The notes under the pieces: generated by a model | Databases searched by the model: none | The model's input: only the letters and a program-made list of their open reading frames with translations | Told to the model about the DNA's origin: nothing | Shown: in pieces, positions 10,447-18,616 of the stretch | How positions within the stretch are numbered: the first letter of the stretch is position 1 | How the letters are laid out: every line of letters starts with the position of its first letter | Program-made: the position numbers and the translations under genes | Assembly: GCA_051453625.1 (NCBI GenBank) | Contig: JBOZIK010000001.1 | Location: 206,068,500 to 206,089,685 of the forward strand | DNA: 21,186 nt | Source of the DNA: Welwitschia mirabilis | Taxonomy: Eukaryota; Gnetophyta; Gnetopsida; Welwitschiales | Direction: 5' to 3'

Positions 10447-10476
10447 TATATATATATATAGGTGTGTATATATATA
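10447..10476 (+). repeat. Short TA runs (7 and 5 units)
   Basis: TA runs at 10447-10460 and 10467-10476 are separated by GGTGTG. A low-complexity stretch inside the 5' LTR. Confidence 0.9.
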
Positions 10477-10679
10477 GTGGACATAATTTTAATAGCATTA
10501 TTATATAGAAATAAAAAGGGTTTATAGTGAAGTAGTAATTATATTATTTTAAATATTATAATGTTTTAATAGGATCTAAATAGGAATTGATCCTAGATTC
10601 CATCATGCATGTTAGTTAATAATGTTAAAAAACAAAAATTATGCTTAATTATTGTAATTAAAGTAAGGGTGTTACATAA

Positions 10680-10698
10680 TGGTATCATAGCCTAGGTT
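10680..10698 (+). promoter_or_regulatory. Primer binding site, initiator Met-tRNA type
   Basis: TGGTATCATAGCCTAGGTT, three bases after the LTR end TTACA (10676). The canonical plant iMet PBS starts TGGTATCAGAGC; here one base differs (G to T at position 9 of the motif). Spacing to the LTR end is normal for plant gypsy elements. It would prime minus-strand synthesis. Confidence 0.9.
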
Positions 10699-10738
10699 AA
10701 CTTAAATCATGTCTATGTTAAATACTTGAAAAATAAAT

Positions 10739-11300
10739 TTAATTGCACTCATTATAAACTTAATTTTTAATTAACTAAAAAATTAATTATATTCATGATA
10801 ATCCTTATCCATAACATAATCATAAAATTAATTATACTTATAAGTAACCCAAGTTATAAATAATTATATAATTAATTACATTCATAGATATTTTAACTAC
10901 TAAATAATCATGAAGTTAATTATACCTATTATAATCCTATTTTGTAAATCACCTTGAAGTTAGTTATATCTAAAATAATCACTACTTCCTAATCAAACAT
11001 GAAATTAATCATATTCCTAATAATCCTAAATTTTAAATAATCATGACTTTAATTATATTTATGATGGTTTTAAACTCTAAATATTAGATAAATTATATTC
11101 ATGCTAATCTTAATAGCCATGTAGTAATTATTCCCATATGATAATTCTAGTTACTAAATAATTATATATATGAAATAATGATGATCCATTAATCAAAAAG
11201 TTGATTATATCCATGATAATCTTAAATTTATAAGAATCATTTAGTTAGTTATATCTACTAACTATACTTCCTAAGCAATCTTAAATAGATAAGTAGTACT
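10739..11300 (+). repeat. Tandem array, about 12 degenerate units of 44 bp in the gypsy leader
   Basis: The anchor TTAATTAT (or one-base variants) starts at 10739, 10783, 10828, 10872, 10916, 10960, 11005 and 11049, spacings 44, 45, 44, 44, 44, 45, 44. It is then less regular (11089, 11124) and regular again at 11201 and 11245. A rough unit is AAATTAATTATATTCATGAT, then AATCCTAAATT and ATAAATAATCATG. Each unit tends to carry ATGAT and ATCAT about 20 bases apart, so it can fold back weakly. The array starts 40 bp after the PBS and ends about 650 bp before gag, that is, in the 5' untranslated leader. No reading frame runs through it. Confidence 0.85.
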
Positions 11301-11951
11301 TAATTCTGTCTTAAAAAATTTTATTACTTTATAAATATGAATAACAATCTTTACTTATGAAATCCATAATCTCATATGATAGCTGATAGGGCTTGATTAT
11401 TTTAATAAAAATACAAATATATCATAAATATATACACTCTTTAAAAAATACATTAATCCTTTAATTAATTTATATTAACTATATAATCAATTAGATAACT
11501 CCCCCATGCTTTCTAATTATAACCCCTATTAGTAACTTATGAGTCTAATAGAATAAATCTCTTTGTGAGTAAGGAAGAGATATGAACTTGATAATTTAGT
11601 TTAAATTAATTACCTGATGATTAAGACACAATCTCTATTAAAAACATATGAACTTCAACTTCTAATATAATGTTTATTTTATTATCAAATAAATATAATA
11701 ATATATTTCACTCCTTCCAAACGGCTCCTTGACATTAATCAAGCCTTGAGGCCAATTCAATTGCATTACCTAATCAACATCAAGATAATTTAAGGACTAA
11801 TTAGTAACATAATGATGGAAATACACCTTCCATCACTCTTAACCTAGAAGTGTTAATGAATGCATTCATGTAGTTTCTATCACAATGAGTAAATCAAGAT
11901 CAAAATACATAAATAAACAATGGTATCAATCAATATAATAAGGATGTGCAT
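11301..11951 (+). other. Remaining gypsy leader before gag
   Basis: AT-rich with many in-phase stops in all frames and no recognisable domain. The segment 11700-11760 is somewhat less AT-rich (AAACGGCTCCTTGACATT). I see no repeat or signal beyond this. Interpreted as the 5' untranslated leader. Confidence 0.5.
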
Positions 11952-12836
11952 ATGAGGAAATTAATTCAAATATTTATTAAGTTAAGTCCACCAAAGTTTA
12001 TAGGAGGTTTAGATCCATCAAAACTAGAAGCATAGCTAAGTAATATTAAAAAGGTTATAGGTACATGGGGATATGATAAATATGTAAAGGCTTCTTTAGT
12101 TATTTATATGTTATAAGGATAAGCTAGCTTATGGTGAAAACCAGAGATGACAAAGTTAAATGAGATGGGACTTTCATGGGGAGAGCTAAAGCACATATTT
12201 AAGGAAATGCACATCACTAAATTCTACATTCACCAAAAGGTTACTAAATTCTACAATGCTAAACAAGCTTATAATGTAATTATAACTTCTCATAAATGTA
12301 AATTTATGTAATTACTAAGATATGTATCATGTATGCATCTTGATGAAGAATTCAAAGTAAATATCTTTATTAATAATCTTCTTCCTTTTATTGCTACTAA
12401 AGTATCTATGTTCTAACCTAGAATTTTAGCTAGGATTATATAGAAATCAAAAATAACAAAATAAAATTAGTAGAGATAACAAAAATAAGAGATAAATTCC
12501 TTCTAAAGGTTTTAGATTTAAGGAAAATCAATCACATATGTCTCATTACAATAAGAATTGGAATTCAAATAGGAGTAATGTTACTAGTAAAAATAATAAA
12601 ATTAAGAATTTCAACCAAAACAAACATGCACTATTCAATAAGAATTAGAATCTTTCCAATCAAAGTTATATGAGTAATTAATGATAAATATCCAATTTTA
12701 AGAAGAATCCTCATTAAACACATTATCAAGGTTAATATGATAATAACTTTTAATACTTGTAATGTCCTAATTTTAGTTAAAACTATGAATGTTATTTAAT
12801 CTGATGTTTCCAATGTTCCTCAACACGAATATGTAT
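11952..12836 (+). pseudogene. Gypsy gag (capsid and nucleocapsid), decayed
   Basis: From ATG at 11952 the frame reads IKLSPPKFIGGLDPSKLEA, then IKKVIGTWGYDKYVKASLVIYML (to 12113), then stop-G-stop-ASLW-stop-K at 12114-12140. This is the start of the retrotransposon gag domain, with PPKF.GG.DP, an A-L linker and the A..WW motif. The three stops there are at expected Gln, Gln and Trp codons. Farther on LSWGELKHIFKEMHI and LDEEFKVNIFINNLLPFI are typical capsid text. After a Lys/Asn/Gln-rich basic region, CFQCSSTRIC at about 12806-12835 looks like a damaged CCHC zinc knuckle. The choice of start is arbitrary, since the leader has other ATGs. The capsid identification is good; the knuckle is moderate. 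Confidence 0.8.
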
Positions 12837-13366
12837 TAGATTAAACTTTTATTAAGCTTTAAAACATATTTTAATCTAATTTCAAAATTTTATTATGATG
12901 AGGCAATTACCCATGATAATAAAATGTTGAAGGATAAGTTAAATCATAAATTACTTCAAATGATAATGAGAGAATTATAATGTTTACATAAAATTCATAA
13001 AAAAAATTTATAATAATAGTATTATTTCACATGTTATATCTACAAGTACATAAATAATGAATAAACTAGTAAGGTATTCCAATCCTTTAGCAGCAAGCAC
13101 TTATTTTTCAATAACCAGAATCCATATCAATACCTCAACCTACACATATAATATGGTATGAGAATCATGAAATCATCACAATTCCCAATATGATCCATGG
13201 CAAGGTCTAGGTGGAAAAGAAAAGTTCTAAGAACAAGGAAGGAATTCTTAAGAAAATCAATATGTGACCAAGACAATTTGAATTTACAATGTCCAAAAAA
13301 ATTTAATAATCCAAGCACATTATTAAAATATGTTCATATATCAATTTTAATTTATCTAGTTGTAAT

Positions 13367-13477
13367 CATCTAGAGGGGATTCATCTGCTTCCTTTACTCT
13401 CTAGAGAAAATTTTATTATAATCCAACACATCTAGAGGGGCCTCATCTACCCCCTCTACTCTTTAGAGGAAGTTTTG
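13367..13477 (+). repeat. Two 62-bp tandem units with CTAGAGGGG hairpins
   Basis: Unit starts at 13367 and 13429 (both CATCTAGAGGGG), followed by CATCTGCTTCC or CATCTACCCCC, then ACTCT(C/T)TAGAG and an AAGTTTT or AAATTTT tail. In unit 2, TAGAGGGG at 13433-13440 is an exact complement of CCCCTCTA at 13451-13458 with a 10-base loop. Unit 1 forms a weaker version. This is the most GC-rich patch in its neighbourhood. Confidence 0.85.
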
Positions 13478-13723
13478 GATAAACTAGAATATAATAATAT
13501 AAGTTAATAATGTTACTAGCTCAAACATTATAGGAAGAATTAAGATGAAGAATCCTAAGCAACTCATAATGTTAGGTGTACAATTTATAAACTTTAATAA
13601 TATGTGAATGATAAACAAGCTTAAAAGGAATGCAATCATGATAAAATAGAAGGAATCATAAGAATTAAGAAAATAAATATACAAAACTTAAACCCTACCT
13701 ATATAAGAGTGAAATGTAATATC

Positions 13724-13733
13724 NNNNNNNNNN
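13724..13733. other. Assembly gap, 10 N
   Basis: Ten N bases; the true sequence and length are unknown. It interrupts the unassigned stretch 3' of the TATATAAG string. Confidence 0.99.
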
Positions 13734-14000
13734 GGAAATAATTAAAGAACCATAGATCATACAAAAATTTAATTAATTCATAAACCACACTTAAATAAAT
13801 ATGAAGATTTAAATATTCTAAAGGTTTAAAGATTTAAGGTTTTAAGGCTTTATTAAATCTCCAAGCTTCTAAGTCTTTATACAAGCTCCAAGATTAAGAT
13901 GATAAGATTTAATAGTCTAAACTTTTTTGAAATTAAAATATGAGAAGAAAAAAGTTTTCTTTATAGTAAAAACTGAAGGATGATAAAAGGACACCATAAG

Positions 14001-14124
14001 GGAGTGGTAGAGAGGGAGAAACTAGAAGTGATAGAAGTGGTGGAGGTGATGAAAGTGGTGAAAGTGGCATGATTGAAGTGGAGTATGGAAGTGTTGGGAG
14101 ATGTGGAAGTGATGTAAGTGATGA
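14001..14124 (+). repeat. Purine-rich minisatellite, GAAGTG(A/G)TG-type units
   Basis: Repeated GAAGTGATA, GAAGTGGTG, GAGGTGATG, AAAGTGGTG, AAAGTGGCA and similar units, mostly 9 bases with interruptions. The + strand is nearly free of C. The reverse strand therefore gives a Ser/Pro/Leu-rich open frame of low complexity, which I treat as a by-product and not a gene. Confidence 0.85.
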
Positions 14125-14600
14125 AAATTCTATAGCCCTTTCCAGGCCACTAGGTGTTTCAATACCATAATAATAATAACAATGTTCCAGATGTAAATTA
14201 AAATAATTCTCATAACTAATTATTTCTAGAACCACATAAAAAGTATTTTCTATAAATATAATAATTTAGCATGAAAATTAAATCACTAAAATTTTCAATA
14301 AGGTGATATTAAAAATATGAAGAATTATTATAAATGTTTCTCAATAAAAATTGCACCCTATAAAAATTAAAATAATACATATAGTAATTAAACTAGATTA
14401 TGACATTAATAATTATATAAAAAGTTATCAAACCTTAAAGATATAGACATGATAATACTTTAATTATAAAGAAAGATACAAGATTAAAGAATGTTCATTA
14501 CTACTTACTAGGAGCTAGGATAAACAAGAATTAGAAAATCCTTAAGGATTACACACCATTCAGTAATCAATTGGATGAGTTTAGGCAATAGAAGATAATC

Positions 14601-15164
14601 AAGGAATATAATTTTAGAGCTTAATCATAAAAGGTAAATCTTTACCTAATAACATAGAAATAATTATCTTATCTTATTATGGAGCAACTCATTTCTTTGT
14701 ATCCCCTATAGTTATTTTAAGAGAAAAATTATGTTGTACTCCAATTGAGAAATGCATAAAACTTATAGATGGATTTATAACTAATATTAATCAATAGGTT
14801 TAAAATTCTAATTTATCTACAAATAGGGGATATTTCCAAATTTAACTAGTTTTTATCAATCTAGAAAAATATGATGCTGTTTTGGCCATCAATTGGTTGA
14901 TGCAGAATAAGGCAGTTATGAATTGTAAGAAGTATTAAAGTAGAGATAATAAATCATGGTCAAAGAATATCCTTTCAAGTTAAAATCAAATAAACTATGA
15001 ATAATTTAATTAAATCCAAGAATATAAAGAGGAAAATTAAGAAGGAATTATTATTTTACATGCTTTATCTAAAATTGACTAACATAAAGGAAGGAAAAAG
15101 TATAGTGGGAAATATACCAATAATCAAATATTATCTTAATATATTTAAAACAAAATCACTAGGA
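14601..15164 (+). pseudogene. Gypsy aspartic protease and linker to RT, active-site Asp lost
   Basis: The text LSYYGATHFFVSPIVI begins at 14669. It aligns with the retropepsin start of plant gypsy elements, normally L.DSGATHSF. Here the catalytic Asp codon is Tyr (14675-14677) and the Ser is Tyr (14678-14680), while GATH is kept. Downstream, EKCIKLIDGFITNIN and LEKYDAVLAINWLMQNKAVMNCKK (about 14855-14935) match the end of the domain (canonical D.I.GMDWL...A.IDC). Between 14940 and 15164 is a variable Lys/Asn-rich linker where a short open frame begins at 14997. The enzyme cannot be active. Identification is confident from the conserved spacing of about 60 residues between GATH and INWL. Confidence 0.82.
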
Positions 15165-16150
15165 ATGTCCTCTATTCAAGAAGTTAGGTTTGCTATTGAG
15201 TTAATTCCAAGAACTTAGCCTATTTCTAAGGCATTACATAAAATGTCTCCTATAAAAATAAAATAACTAAAAATTTAGCTTGAAGAACTTCTACAAAAAG
15301 GTTTTATTCATCCTACTGCATTACCATGGAATGCACTAATATTATTTGTTAAAAAAATAAAATAATTAGGTTATGCACTCATTATAAATAGTTGAATATA
15401 AATTTAAAATTAAGAACAAGTATCCATTTCCAAGAATAAATGACCTCTTTGACCAACTTAAGGAGTTTTCAAAGTTTATTTAAACTCTAGATATTATTAA
15501 GTTCAAATTAAAATAGAAGATATTCATAAAATAGCTTTGAAAACTTGCTATGGATAATATGAGTTTACTATCATATCTTTTGATTTAACTAATGGCCTTG
15601 CAGTATTTATAAGTCTTATAAATCATATATTCCAACATATCTTAATTTTGGACAACATAAGAAACACTTGAAAATAATCTTGCACACTTTAATAAATTAT
15701 TAACTATACACTAACATGAAAAAATGTCCCTTTCTCAAGGGAATTCATTTATTTCTTTAGTCATGCAGTATATAAAAAGGGTATTTTAGTTAATCTAGAT
15801 AAAGTTAAGATAATTATGAAATGATTAGGACCTACAACTATTACTAAAGTTAGAATATTCCTTGGTCTTAATGGTTATTATCATCAATTCATCTTTAACT
15901 TCTTTAATATAGCTTCTTTTCCAACAAGTCTTTTAAGGATAAATAACAACTTTTAGTAAACAAAAAAAAAAAGTCAATAGTCCTTTAATAATATTAAAAA
16001 TTATTTAACTAGTGATCCAATTTTAGTAATACTAGATGATTTTAAGATATTTTTCATTCACATTGATGCATCATGTCATCTTAGATGAATAAAAATGTAT
16101 CAAAAAATAAAGAAAAAATTTTGATAAATAAAGATGAAAAATGATATATT
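15165..16150 (+). pseudogene. Gypsy reverse transcriptase and RNase H start, catalytic segments deleted or changed
   Basis: Seen in order with frame changes: SIQEVRFAIELIPRT, PISKALHKMSPIKIK, LEELLQKGFIHPTALPWNA, LFVKK (15170-15350), KNKYPFPRINDLFDQLKEFSK (about 15413-15475), YLNSRYY (15477-15497), IEDIHKIALKTCYG, YEFTIISFDLTNGLAVF (15552-15606), INHIFQHILILDN. Motif A Asp before LNS is Tyr (15477-15479). Immediately after HILILDN comes KHLKIILHTL (from about 15661), so some 17-20 codons that should hold the catalytic (F/Y)xDD box are gone. Then follow SHAVYKKGILVNLDKV (about 15757-15804), FLGLNGYYHQFI (about 15858-15892) and LTSDPILVILDDFKIFFIHIDAS (about 16005-16075), the last being the RNase H first Asp region. 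Most of RNase H and the integrase zinc finger are missing at the junction near 16085-16150. Confidence 0.88.
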
Positions 16151-17020
16151 TAAATTTATATCAAAGTGTTTAAATTATCAACAATTTAAGGTAAAATGTA
16201 GCAATATAATAAGACTAATCTATCCTTATAATATTCTATAAAATAAATCTGAAGTGATTTGTATGGATTTTATATTAGGACTTTTAAAAGCGCCAAGAAA
16301 TAATGACTTAATAATGGTTATAATTTATATAGCAACTAATATAGTGCTAAGGGTATAGCTAAAGTATACATTTAGAATGTTATTCATTTGCATAGTGTAT
16401 CCTTAGTAATTATTTATACTAGAGATTTAAAATTTACCTCTAAATTTTGACAAGAACTATAATTACATTAAGGAGATAAGGTATAAAGAGTTAATTAAAT
16501 CTTAAAGAATCTTCTTAGTACGTGTGTTCTTGATTAGCCTTCTATTATTAGTAGAATTTTTATATAATAATAGTTATCAAACTTTATTCAAATAGCTTTA
16601 TTTGAAGCTCTATATGATATGAAATGTAGAGCATCCATCACAAGAATAGAAAATGAGAAAAGATTAACAATAGGATTAAAAACATAAGAATAAATAAAAA
16701 ATAAGATTAGAACCATTAAGAATAGAGTATAAGAAGCAGTAGATAGGTAAAAGATGTATACAGATCACCAAAGAAGATATCTTAAACTTTAAGTAGGTGA
16801 TCATTTCCTCCTCAAGGTATCACTAGTAAAATCAGTTATGTAAGGAGTTAAGGAACCATAACTAGTCCTTAGATTTATTTAACCATGCTAGATATTGGAA
16901 CATGTTAGAACTACTATATACAAACTTGATCTACCTTCCTACTTGTTGCATATGCATAATGTTTTCCTTATGAATATGCTAAGAAAGTATATTGTAGATC
17001 CTTCCCATGTGTTAAAGTAG
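16151..17020 (+). pseudogene. Gypsy integrase, catalytic residues lost
   Basis: CLNYQQFKVKCSN at about 16167-16205 is the end of the HHCC finger (normally C..CQ..K). VICMDFILGLLKAPRNNDLI (about 16257-16315) is the usual core entry. The first catalytic Asp is Tyr at 16326-16328 (VIIYIAT). The second region reads IIYTRDLKFTSKF (16409 on) where SDRDPRFTSRFW is normal, so the catalytic Asp is Thr (16418-16420). The segment that should hold the catalytic Glu is deleted. LLSTCVLD and VEFLYNNSYQT (about 16549-16582), FEALYDMKCRA, then YTDHQRRYLKL, VGDHFLLKVS (about 16797-16826) and LPSYLLHMHNVFLMNMLRKYIVDPSHVLK (about 16935-17015) complete the pol C-terminus. The chromodomain or its substitute after this point is unreadable. 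Confidence 0.87.
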
Positions 17021-17021
17021 T

Positions 17022-17073
17022 TTCATATTTAACTAAAACTTTATTGTTCAATAAAGTTTTAGTTAAATATGAA
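17022..17073. repeat. 52-bp perfect palindrome (25-bp arms, 2-base centre) at the end of gypsy pol
   Basis: Arm 1 is 17022-17046 (starts TTCATATTTAACT), the centre is TT at 17047-17048, and arm 2 is 17049-17073 (ends AGTTAAATATGAA). The arms are exact reverse complements. The right arm runs on into what looks like the next pol residues, so arm 1 is likely an inverted copy of arm 2. It follows DPSHVLK directly. Confidence 0.97.
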
Positions 17074-17180
17074 CTATCACTTTGAAAAATAAGAATCAAT
17101 GAAAAATTGATATCCAATACTTTTTAAATATCACAATATGTAATCTTAGACTCTCAAATCATTATGCATTTTGATTCCTA
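17074..17180 (+). pseudogene. Extreme C-terminus of gypsy pol, unreadable
   Basis: After the palindrome the frame LSFEK (about 17079) may be the piece normally following the DPSHVL segment, but stops appear at once. The last 40 bases before the PPT give only loose text. No chromodomain signature can be shown. Confidence 0.35.
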
Positions 17181-17200
17181 GGAGTGAAAGTGTGGGAGTA
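17181..17200 (+). promoter_or_regulatory. Polypurine tract of the gypsy element
   Basis: GGAGTGAAAGTGTGGGAGTA directly before the LTR start TGTTATAACCC at 17201. It is purine-rich with three T interruptions and ends in the GGGAG(T)A form common in plant gypsy elements. Confidence 0.8.
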
Positions 17201-17742
17201 TGTTATAACCCATATTTTGTAATATTTAATTAATAAATGTAATAATACAATTATGAAAGTCTCTAAACAATGTAATACACTTTGACATCAAATTTTAATA
17301 AAAATCCTTTTCTCTTTAATGATAATCAATATGTATTCTTATAATTAATAATGTATTATATTTCTTATGCTAAAGATATATTTTGAATTACAAGTACTAA
17401 TAAGGTTACTTAATTAATTAATCTTAGTTATGAATAATTTTATTATTTTAAATAATAATGATAAATATAAGAATTTTAATAAGAAATAAACCTATTCATG
17501 ATTGAATATGTAATTTACATGGTTAAATACTTAAATTGTAAATTTTATGTGAAGATATAAAATAATAACCAAATGTTTATAAAAATGGAATGCAATGTCT
17601 TTATTTTAATCATCTATCCATGTTTCTTATTCAAATGTAAAAATAAATAAAAACTAAACTTAAATGGTAAAAGTAAAAGAATAAAAAGTAAGTAAAAAGT
17701 GAGAGTATTATTTTCAACTATTATAATTCCTCATATTCATTT

Positions 17743-17797
17743 ATGACATTTTCTTTCATTCAATTATGACATTTTTCTTATATTTAATTATGACATT
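17743..17797 (+). repeat. Three short direct repeats around ATGACATT, spacing 23 and 24 bp
   Basis: ATGACATT occurs at 17743-17750, 17766-17773 and 17790-17797, each preceded by TT or AATT and followed by a T-rich TTCTT run. They sit about 0.8 kb upstream of the LTR TATA box. Confidence 0.9.
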
Positions 17798-17901
17798 TCT
17801 TTTTTTGGATTTGTGTTATTAATGTGATGGATTGTAAAGAGTCTAAACATGTAAATAAGGACATGTAATCTTATCCATAAATCAAAAAGGATATGAAAGT
17901 A

Positions 17902-18085
17902 GAACTTATTCTTTCATTACTTTTATCCCTATTGATATTTGTANNNNNNNNNNNNNNNNNNNNNNNNNNNNNNNNNNNNNNNNNNNNNNNNNNNNNNNNN
18001 NNNNNNNNNNNNNNNNNNNNNNNNNNNNNNNNNNNNNNNNNNNGAACTTATTCTTTCATTACTTTTATCCCTATTGATATTTGTA
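17902..18085. other. 100-N assembly gap flanked by an identical 42-bp sequence
   Basis: The 42 bases at 17902-17943 are repeated without a difference at 18044-18085, with exactly 100 N (17944-18043) between. A round 100 N is the usual placeholder for a gap of unknown size. The most likely reading is two contig ends that overlap and were not merged, so the true sequence may have one copy and no gap. Confidence 0.95.
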
Positions 18086-18320
18086 AAAACACTTTAGACA
18101 TAAAATTTTATTTTTCTTGTTGTATTACATGGCAATTTTGTAATTGGTTCATTTGTTCTTCAAATACATTTTTAATATGGTTTGGATTGATTATAAGCCT
18201 ATGAAGGATTAATAAAAAACTATCATGAGGAAATGATGCATGTAATAAATCTTACTAATTAAAGCAAGAAAATTACTCACTTCAATTAGGTGCATGAATT
18301 ATAATAAGATTTCTTTTGCC

Positions 18321-18517
18321 ATTCATATGCCACTTTCACTTATTACAGGAGCTCTTACAACTTTTCATTGATCAATATTATCAATTTTAATTCATATGTT
18401 AATATTACTTTTATATAAGCTCATCCAACTTATCATTGATGAATCTTGTTATTTGTCATTCATATGTCCATATCACTTTTACATATACCCATCCAACTTA
18501 TTATTGATCAATCTTAT
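18321..18517 (+). repeat. Three tandem units of 68-69 bp in the LTR, upstream of the TATA box
   Basis: Units start with ATTCATATG at 18321, 18390 and 18458. Each continues with a CACTTTTACATAT-like part, a (G)CTCATCCAACTTATCATTG-like part and a GAT(C/G)AATCTT end. Units 2 and 3 are the closest. The last unit ends about 90 bases before TATAAATAG, where enhancer repeats of retroviral-type LTRs often lie; function is inference. Confidence 0.85.
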
Positions 18518-18607
18518 GAACTAAAAGAGATTTATTTATTTTATGAATAAAGGGATTTAGGTGACCTTTATTCAATTTTATCAAGAGCCTTTAGTAAACC
18601 ATTTATG

Positions 18608-18616
18608 TATAAATAG
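18608..18616 (+). promoter_or_regulatory. LTR TATA box
   Basis: TATAAATAG, followed by a less AT-rich AACCCCGCTT, is the best promoter candidate in the window. Transcription would start about 30 bases downstream, near 18640. It belongs to the 3' LTR; the 5' LTR has lost the matching part, so it can no longer drive the element but could read out to the right. Confidence 0.65.

Larger units (their letters stand above)
8382..10676 (+). repeat. 5' LTR of the gypsy element, truncated on its left side
   Basis: The right end is set by GGGTGTTACA (10667-10676) followed by the PBS; its reverse complement TGTAACACCC parallels the start of the 3' LTR, TGTTATAACCC (17201). The left part 8382-9045 matches 19103-19732 of the 3' LTR. 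In the 3' LTR this block begins 1902 bp after the LTR start and about 490 bp after the TATA box, so the 5' copy lacks U3, the promoter and the start of R. The remainder holds a long TG microsatellite (9492) and small TA runs (10447-10476). Apart from these I see no structure in 9574-10440. Confidence 0.72.
12837..14600. other. 1.8 kb stretch between gag and protease, probably an inserted sequence of unknown type
   Basis: In gypsy elements protease follows the gag zinc knuckle after a short linker of order a hundred codons. Here about 1.8 kb intervene with no gag or protease wording. Contents: a duplicated 62-bp unit with CTAGAGGGG hairpins (13367-13477), a TATATAAG string at about 13701-13708 readable as a TATA box on + (and TATATAGG on -), a 10-N gap (13724), a TTTAAAGATTTAAGG-rich stretch (13800-13925), and a purine-rich GAAGTG minisatellite (14001-14124). 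The AT-word stretch after the TATA-like string loosely recalls 18738-18800 of the 3' LTR. An LTR fragment or solo LTR of another element is my best guess, but I could not find TG/CA ends or a target-site duplication. Confidence 0.45.

Noticed and set aside
10739-11300. CRISPR-like array
   Set aside because: Units are contiguous and diverged throughout with no conserved repeat/variable spacer alternation, and the context is a plant retrotransposon leader.
13127-13318. Minus-strand 63-residue open frame inside the gag-protease insertion
   Set aside because: No similarity to any family I know; length is within chance for the region, and neither strand shows codon structure.
13933-14235. Minus-strand 100-residue Ser/Pro/Leu-rich open frame
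   Set aside because: Its body is the complement of the purine minisatellite at 14001-14124; low complexity, no homologous wording and no start context.
17022-17073. Rho-independent type terminator or microRNA precursor
   Set aside because: It is in a eukaryotic retrotransposon, the stem is AT-rich with a 2-base loop, and no mature-length bulged structure or transcription evidence exists.
17893-18204. Open frame across the 100-N gap
   Set aside because: It exists only because N is translated as unknown residues, and the gap is probably false.
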